DNA from: Hymenobacter sp. ISL-91
GTDB taxonomy: Bacteria > Bacteroidota > Bacteroidia > Cytophagales > Hymenobacteraceae
Reading direction: 5' to 3'
DNA: 63,304 bases
NCBI RefSeq assembly: GCF_018613725.1
Contig: NZ_JAGGPS010000010.1
Location: forward strand, 1-63,304
The notes below the pieces were generated by a model, which was given only the letters and a program-made list of their open reading frames with translations, was not told where the DNA came from and did no database searches. Below are positions 58,999 to 63,304 of the stretch, piece after piece. The position numbers and the translations under genes are program-made. Numbering within the stretch: position 1 is the stretch's first letter; every line of letters starts with the position of its first letter.

Positions 58999-59006
58999 TA
59001 TCTTTG
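58999..59006 (+). promoter_or_regulatory. -7 box of the DUF5723 gene
   Basis: TATCTTTG, an exact TAnnTTTG match, 43 nt before ATG 59050. A TTTG at 58969-58972 lies too far upstream (26 nt) for a standard -33 box. Confidence 0.5.
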
Positions 59007-59049
59007 GGGCTAATCGTGCAAGCTACTTCCCCCGCTTCAATTTACGCCC

Positions 59050-60444
59050 ATGAACCGTTTTTTACTCCTGACTACTGCCGGCCTGCTGGCCCTGCCCGGA
59101 GCCGGGTGGGCCCAAAACGAGCTGAGCAACTTTACGGCTACCGGCCGGGGCGGGGTGGCCACCACGTTTGCCACCGACTACCAGTCTATCGGTATCAACC
59201 CGGCCAACCTGGGCCGCCGTAACGGGGCGCTGGTGGCATTTACCATCGGCGAGGTGGGCGCCGGTGTCAGCTCGCAGGCCCTCACGCGGCAGCAACTGCG
59301 CAAGTTTGTGTTCGATACCAACGAAGCCCTCACGCCCGCCCAGAAGCAGGAATTTGCCCGCACCTTCACTTCCGATGATGTGGTTAACTTCAGCACCGAC
59401 GCCACCACGCTGGGACTGTCGGTGCAGCTGCCGGTGGTGGGGGGCATAGCCGTCAGCCACCGGCTGCGCACTTCCGGGCACGTAGGCCTAAACCAGAACG
59501 CGGCCGAAATAGCGTTTCTGGGCCGTGATGCGCCCATTTACCAATCTACGGCGGCCGGCAACGTGCCGCTGGTGTCGGAGGCACTGGCCGGCACCAACTT
59601 GCAGCTGGCAGCCCTGAGCGAGTTCAACCTGGCTTGGGGCACGCGCATCCTCGATCTGCCACTGTTCCAGCTTTCGGCCGGCGCCGGCTACCGCTACATT
59701 CAGGGCGTGGGCATTATCGATATCCGGGTGGAGCCGGGCAATTTGCGCGCCTATACCTCCCTCTCACCGCTGTTCAACGTCGATTATGGCAACGTAACCA
59801 CCAACCCGAGCTTCAACCTGAAAACCGGCGCGGGCCTCCAGCCCGTGGGCGAGGGCCATGGCTTCGATGTGGGGCTGGCCGCCGAAGTGGGCAAGGCCGT
59901 GCGCCTGGGCTTGGCCCTCACTGACCTGGGCCACATGACCTGGACCGGCAACCTGCTCACGGCCAACGACCAGAAGCTCAAGAAGCTCAAATCGGAGGGC
60001 ATCGGCTCCTACAACTTCATCAAAGAAGCCGCCGAAATATTTGGTACTGGCACCGATAGCCTGTTCGAGTACAAGGCCGACCAAGAGCGCCGCGCCAACC
60101 TGCCCACCAAGCTGCGGGCCGGGGCCGGCGTGCGCCTGAGCGAATATTTCGAAGCCGGCCTCGACGTAACGCTGCCCCTCAACGACGTAGCTGGCAACTT
60201 CACCAAGCCCTTCGTGGGCGCAGGCCTTGATTTCAAGCCCACCCGCTGGCTGCGCCTAAGTAGCGGCCTGAGTGGTGGCGCAGGCTATGGCCTGAGTGTG
60301 CCGCTGGGCCTCACAATTTCCACTTCCTTCTACGAGGCCGGCGTGAGTACCCGCGACGTGGTGGGGTTGGTAGCTTCGGAAAACCCTTACCTATCGGCCG
60401 CCGCCGGTTTCCTGCGGTTTCGGTTGGGCGGGAAGAGCGACTGA
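59050..60444 (+). CDS. DUF5723-family outer-membrane protein
   Basis: This 464-residue protein has a signal peptide (NRFLLLTTAGLLALPGAGWA). The mature part begins NELSNFTATGRGGVATTFAT and YQSIGINPANLGRR, the usual opening of DUF5723 proteins with the FadL/PorV-like NP motif, then amphipathic beta strands to the end. Likely a barrel in the outer membrane; function unknown. Monocistronic, start ATG 59050. A family B repeat follows the stop. Confidence 0.83.
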   Translation: MNRFLLLTTAGLLALPGAGWAQNELSNFTATGRGGVATTFATDYQSIGINPANLGRRNGALVAFTIGEVGAGVSSQALTRQQLRKFVFDTNEALTPAQKQEFARTFTSDDVVNFSTDATTLGLSVQLPVVGGIAVSHRLRTSGHVGLNQNAAEIAFLGRDAPIYQSTAAGNVPLVSEALAGTNLQLAALSEFNLAWGTRILDLPLFQLSAGAGYRYIQGVGIIDIRVEPGNLRAYTSLSPLFNVDYGNVTTNPSFNLKTGAGLQPVGEGHGFDVGLAAEVGKAVRLGLALTDLGHMTWTGNLLTANDQKLKKLKSEGIGSYNFIKEAAEIFGTGTDSLFEYKADQERRANLPTKLRAGAGVRLSEYFEAGLDVTLPLNDVAGNFTKPFVGAGLDFKPTRWLRLSSGLSGGAGYGLSVPLGLTISTSFYEAGVSTRDVVGLVASENPYLSAAAGFLRFRLGGKSD

Positions 60445-60457
60445 GTTGCTGACTGAA

Positions 60458-60574
60458 CGCTGTAGGGGCGGGGCTTGTCCCCGCCCGCCGTTCGCACCGT
60501 TTCCACGAGTTTGTACCGTTCGTTCAACGATAATCGTTTAACGGCGGGCGGGGACAAGCCCCGCCCCTACAGCG
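60458..60574. repeat. Perfect 34-bp inverted repeat (family B)
   Basis: The arms 60458-60491 and 60541-60574 are exact reverse complements. Within each arm GGGCGGGG and CCCCGCCC around CTTGT form a further palindrome, so each arm is itself a hairpin. Same family as 46032-46156. Confidence 0.92.
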
Positions 60575-60621
60575 TGCTGTAACTGCATGTAAGCTGGAGG
60601 ACGGTTCACTCAGTCAGCAGA

Positions 60622-61734
60622 TTACTTGGGTTCGGTGATGAAGTTGGGCAGGCCCAGCTTACCCCGACGGCCACCCAGTTTGAGGCCATCATCCACGTAG
60701 CTGGCCTCAGCAGCGTTGGGGTTCTTGATGATGCCCAGAAACGGGTTGTCTTCGCGTGAAACATAGATGTTGCCATCGGGGGCGCGCTGCAAAGAGCCTA
60801 CTTTGCGGTTGGCCGACTTGCCGATAACCGTGGCCTTACCGCTTTTCAGGTCAATCTGGTAAACCTGGGCCTGACCGCCGCCTTCGCCGTTGCTGGAGCC
60901 GTAGAGCTTGCTGCCATCGGGCGAAAACTCGACGCCATAAGCCTCGGGGTAGGGGCCGTAGGAGCGTGGGTTGCGCACCTGGCCGGTCGTGCGGTCGAAG
61001 TCGAATACCTCGTACTTATTGGCCTCGCGCCACAGGGCTAGGGCCAGTTGGCGACCATCGGGCGAGAATTTGAGGGCCCCAATGGCGTTGCGGCCGGGGC
61101 CGGCGTGCATGCTGCCCACGTTGCTCATGACGGGCTTGCTCTGCACACCTTCGGCCGTTACAAGGTAGCTCACGAAGGCGTTGGAGTTCCAGCGGTGGGC
61201 CACTACCCACACGTCGCGGCCGTTCTGATGGCGTACGGCGGCCAGCTTCTCGGCCACCGGGGATACGAGCAGGGCGTTAAGGCGCACTAGGTCGCCGAGG
61301 CCATTGTCGCGGGTCATGTCGAGGGTGGAGTAACGCAGGCCGTTGGGGCCACCCTGGGCGCTGGTCGTGAAGATGTAGAAGATGTTGCCACTGCCGGGGT
61401 CGGGCACAATCAGGGCGCTTTGGGTGCTGGAAGCAGAGCCCATCAGCTTGCGGCCGTTGGGCATTACCTGGTGCTGGCGGTTGAACACCAGTTCGCCGTT
61501 GGTATAAAACAGCAGCTGGCCCTGCTTATTGGTCGCCACGGCCGAACCCTCGTAGGTGGCCATTTTGCTGATGAGCAGCGGCGTGGGCGTGCCGCCGCCG
61601 GTGGGGAACTGCAGGCCCGCCTGCTGCCCAAACAGCCAGATGGACTGCTGCTGCTGGGCCAGCGCCGCTCCTGGCAGCAGCGCGGCTAGAAGTGGCAGAA
61701 CAAGGGCGAAACGGAGGAAAGCAAAGATTTTCAT
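60622..61734 (-). CDS. Secreted beta-propeller-like protein
   Basis: This 370-residue protein has a signal peptide (KIFAFLRFALVLPLLAALLP, ending before QQQQS). The body is a propeller-like repeat of about 45-residue units: SIWLFGQQAGLQFPTGGG, GQLLFYTNGELVFNRQHQVM, AIGALKFSPDGRQLALALWR, AYGVEFSPDGSKLYGSS and the ending GGRRGKLGLPNFITEPK, a pattern common in Bacteroidota surface proteins. There is no T9SS tail in this copy. Start ATG 61734. On the minus strand TACGTTTG (61750-61743) is an exact -7 box very close to the start, so the mRNA could be nearly leaderless. Confidence 0.8.
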   Translation of the reverse strand: MKIFAFLRFALVLPLLAALLPGAALAQQQQSIWLFGQQAGLQFPTGGGTPTPLLISKMATYEGSAVATNKQGQLLFYTNGELVFNRQHQVMPNGRKLMGSASSTQSALIVPDPGSGNIFYIFTTSAQGGPNGLRYSTLDMTRDNGLGDLVRLNALLVSPVAEKLAAVRHQNGRDVWVVAHRWNSNAFVSYLVTAEGVQSKPVMSNVGSMHAGPGRNAIGALKFSPDGRQLALALWREANKYEVFDFDRTTGQVRNPRSYGPYPEAYGVEFSPDGSKLYGSSNGEGGGQAQVYQIDLKSGKATVIGKSANRKVGSLQRAPDGNIYVSREDNPFLGIIKNPNAAEASYVDDGLKLGGRRGKLGLPNFITEPK

Positions 61735-61817
61735 ATCAGCTACAAACGTAATATCGTGCCAGATTGAGGTATAGGGATTCAGCAGGCAGTTAGTATCCGC
61801 TGGCTTGGCTGTTCCCG

Positions 61818-62396
61818 CTACCGTGCGCCCAGCTCCCACTCGTCGGCCAGCAGGCGCGGCAGCAGCGGCTGCAGAATGCGGTAGCTCGCGCCCCAGAGCG
61901 GGTAGCGCCCCTCGGGCCCAACGCGGTAGAAGGGCACCTGCCGCGGCCCCGGCCACCCGGGCAGCTCCCACACTTCCTCGGTGTGGGTGGCTGGCGCGGC
62001 CAGGTGGCACAGCGGAATTTCCAGCACCTCATCCACCTCCGACACCTGCCGCCTCCAGGCCGCCGGCCGCGCTATACGCCCCAGAAACGGGCTGATGCGG
62101 AAGCCTGAGGGTACGGGCACTTCGGGCAGGGCCGCCAGCAGCTCGACGCTGGTGGTGGGCAGGCCGATTTCTTCGAACGCCTCGCGCCGGGCCGTGGCCC
62201 ATAAGTCGGCGGCATCCTGCGGCTCGGGCTTGCCGCCGGGGAAAGCCAGCTGCCCGCCATGCACTCCGAAGGCCGTCCGCAGCACCATCACCACCTGCAA
62301 TTCGCCGGCCGCATCGCGAAAAATGGGCACCAGCACCGCCGCGGCCCGCAGGTTGGGCGGCAGCGGGAAATCGTGGATGGAAAGCAGCTCGGTCAT
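61818..62396 (-). CDS. NUDIX hydrolase, CoA pyrophosphatase-like
   Basis: This 192-residue protein has the NUDIX box AFPGGKPEPQDAADLWATAR followed by REAFEEIGL (the REUxEExGU end) and the upstream AVLVPIFRDAAGELQVVMVL typical of the NudL/CoA-diphosphatase group. Such enzymes split CoA derivatives into 4'-phosphopantetheine and ADP. ATG 62396 (MTELLSIHDFPLPPNLRAAA) fits the family. It is 33 nt downstream of the L,D-transpeptidase gene on the same strand. Confidence 0.88.
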   Translation of the reverse strand: MTELLSIHDFPLPPNLRAAAVLVPIFRDAAGELQVVMVLRTAFGVHGGQLAFPGGKPEPQDAADLWATARREAFEEIGLPTTSVELLAALPEVPVPSGFRISPFLGRIARPAAWRRQVSEVDEVLEIPLCHLAAPATHTEEVWELPGWPGPRQVPFYRVGPEGRYPLWGASYRILQPLLPRLLADEWELGAR

Positions 62397-62429
62397 GCGG
62401 CAAGATACGGCTGCCGGTAGCACCCGGGT

Positions 62430-63197
62430 TCAGCGGGCTACATACGCCCCATCTGGCGCTACCGTAACGGTGGGTAGCTGGCGGTGGGTTTCGAAGTACG
62501 CATACCCCGGGGCCAGCTCCTGCCAGAACGCCAGGTGCGGGCTGGCCTGCCGGCGGGCCAGCTGATCGGCCGATAGCTCAAACGGGAAAATGTGCACCGG
62601 AATGCTGAGCTGCCCGGCAGCCCGCGCCTCCACGGCCAGTACGTACAACTCCTGTATGCCCGCGTCGGTGATGGGCAGGCAGCCAATGGTTTCGTTGGAG
62701 CCGTGCACGAAAATATTGTCGCCGGGGTCGAGGCCAAGGGGTGTGCGCAGTTGGTCGGAGGCGTTGGGATAATCGAGGCCCAGCGAAAGCAGGTATTGGC
62801 TGTTGGGGTGGAAACGGTTGACGGTGTAGAACCCCTCCGGAATCTGCCGGTCGCCGGCGCGACGCTTGGGCCCTGGTCTGCCCGAGCGGCCGGCCAGCAA
62901 AAACGTGCGGAGCAGTACAAACCGGTCCGTGCCCTGGTTGCGCCCCCAGGCCTCTACCCGCTGCTCTGTTTTGAACGCGCGCACAAACAGCTCCAGCCGT
63001 TCTGGTGCCACCCGATGGTGGTGCAACAACTGCTGCACTGCCTTGTGGTGCTGGGCATAGGCATCGCGCACCCGCGGATAGCGCAGTTGCCCGGTGCGAA
63101 AATCAGGGTCGGAGTTGGGCTGGCGAGTGGCCGGGCGGGCCGCCAGGGCCACCACCAGTACCAGCGCCGCTACCGACAGAAAAAGAAGGTTCCGCAT
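62430..63197 (-). CDS. L,D-transpeptidase (YkuD) family protein
   Basis: This 255-residue protein has an N-terminal signal anchor (RNLLFLSVAALVLVVALAA). The YkuD-like catalytic region holds IFVHGSNETIGCLPITDAGI with His165 and Cys173, the catalytic pair; the preceding PEGFYTVNRFHPNSQYLLSL is typical. L,D-transpeptidases form 3-3 crosslinks or attach proteins to murein in the periplasm. ATG 63197 is chosen; a TTG at 63236 would add 13 residues. A minus-strand TATTTTTG (63228-63221) is an exact -7 box 24 nt before the start. Confidence 0.87.
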   Translation of the reverse strand: MRNLLFLSVAALVLVVALAARPATRQPNSDPDFRTGQLRYPRVRDAYAQHHKAVQQLLHHHRVAPERLELFVRAFKTEQRVEAWGRNQGTDRFVLLRTFLLAGRSGRPGPKRRAGDRQIPEGFYTVNRFHPNSQYLLSLGLDYPNASDQLRTPLGLDPGDNIFVHGSNETIGCLPITDAGIQELYVLAVEARAAGQLSIPVHIFPFELSADQLARRQASPHLAFWQELAPGYAYFETHRQLPTVTVAPDGAYVAR

Positions 63198-63291
63198 CGG
63201 GAAGCAGGTGAAAATGTCGTCAAAAATAGAAAGCAACTTGCAAACGCGTGGCCCGGCCAGACTGCTATATAGCCTAGGTTATGGCGGTCGG

Positions 63292-63304
63292 TGTAGGGGC
63301 GGGG
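63292..63304. repeat. Left end of a third family B repeat, cut by the window edge
   Basis: TGTAGGGGCGGGG matches the start of the element at 60458-60574 exactly over 13 nt. The rest is outside the window. Confidence 0.65.

Noticed and set aside
1..63304. tRNA, rRNA, riboswitch or phage genes
   Set aside because: I read for CCA-ended cloverleaf segments, conserved rRNA stretches and phage structural or integrase motifs and saw none. A covariance-model scan would be the decisive check.

Overview
The window looks like a chromosomal segment of a Bacteroidota bacterium, most likely in the Hymenobacteraceae (Hymenobacter-like). The evidence is: GC-rich coding DNA; almost no Shine-Dalgarno sequences; candidate promoters with the Bacteroidota -7 box TAnnTTTG; two proteins with type IX secretion (T9SS) C-terminal tails; a Rho factor with a very long disordered insert; and DUF4173, DUF5916, DUF5723 and DUF4097 proteins. 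I see no rRNA, tRNA, CRISPR array, prophage or transposase. Genus assignment is inference.

Layout. 1-5.4 kb: GT9 glycosyltransferase, serS and rho. 5.4-8.8 kb: two paralogous T9SS cargo proteins. 8.9-12.7 kb: DsbA-like protein, lipoprotein, UbiA prenyltransferase, methyltransferase, membrane protein. 13-17.4 kb: a membrane protein / winged-helix regulator / DUF4173 cluster with two copies of one candidate operator, then small membrane proteins. 17.6-23.1 kb: PBP1A, creatininase-like protein, YfcH-like epimerase, folE and queD. 23.3-25.3 kb: coiled-coil secreted protein, an apparently dead pyrophosphatase lipoprotein, and a small conserved protein. 25.4-28.9 kb: the rpsP-rimM-trmD-rplS ribosome/tRNA cluster and a fatty acid desaturase. 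29.2-36 kb: RluA-type pseudouridine synthase, panB, lptD, amidase and MlaD-like MCE protein. 36.3-45 kb: acyl-CoA carboxylase, a Zeta-toxin-like cassette between near-identical hairpin repeats, J-domain protein, SirB1-like protein, redoxin, phosphopantetheinyl transferase, WD40 protein and DivIVA-like protein. 45.6-52 kb: folB and an ECF sigma / HEAT-repeat anti-sigma / two DUF4097 / outer-membrane-barrel operon. 52-55 kb: BlaI-M56 pair behind three operators. 55.3-63.2 kb: DUF5916 protein, meaB, DUF5723 protein, beta-propeller, NUDIX hydrolase and L,D-transpeptidase.

Most gene products serve the envelope (LptD, MCE, amidase, PBP1A, L,D-transpeptidase, T9SS cargo, outer-membrane barrels), translation (SerS, S16, RimM, TrmD, L19) or cofactor synthesis (FolE, QueD, FolB, PanB, phosphopantetheinyl transferase). 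Regulation is readable at several places: TAnnTTTG promoters, a CTTTG-N5-CAAAG operator pair, and a TACGA-N6-TCGTA operator triplet before blaI.

The most unusual content is intergenic. Several families of paired, REPIN-like inverted repeats sit between genes. In one family (core GTCATnC...GnA) a variable base covaries with its pairing partner among copies. One perfect 45-bp copy carries outward-facing -7 boxes at both ends and so seems to supply the promoters of two divergent genes. A heptamer family (AGCTAAC)n repeatedly overlaps stop codons.
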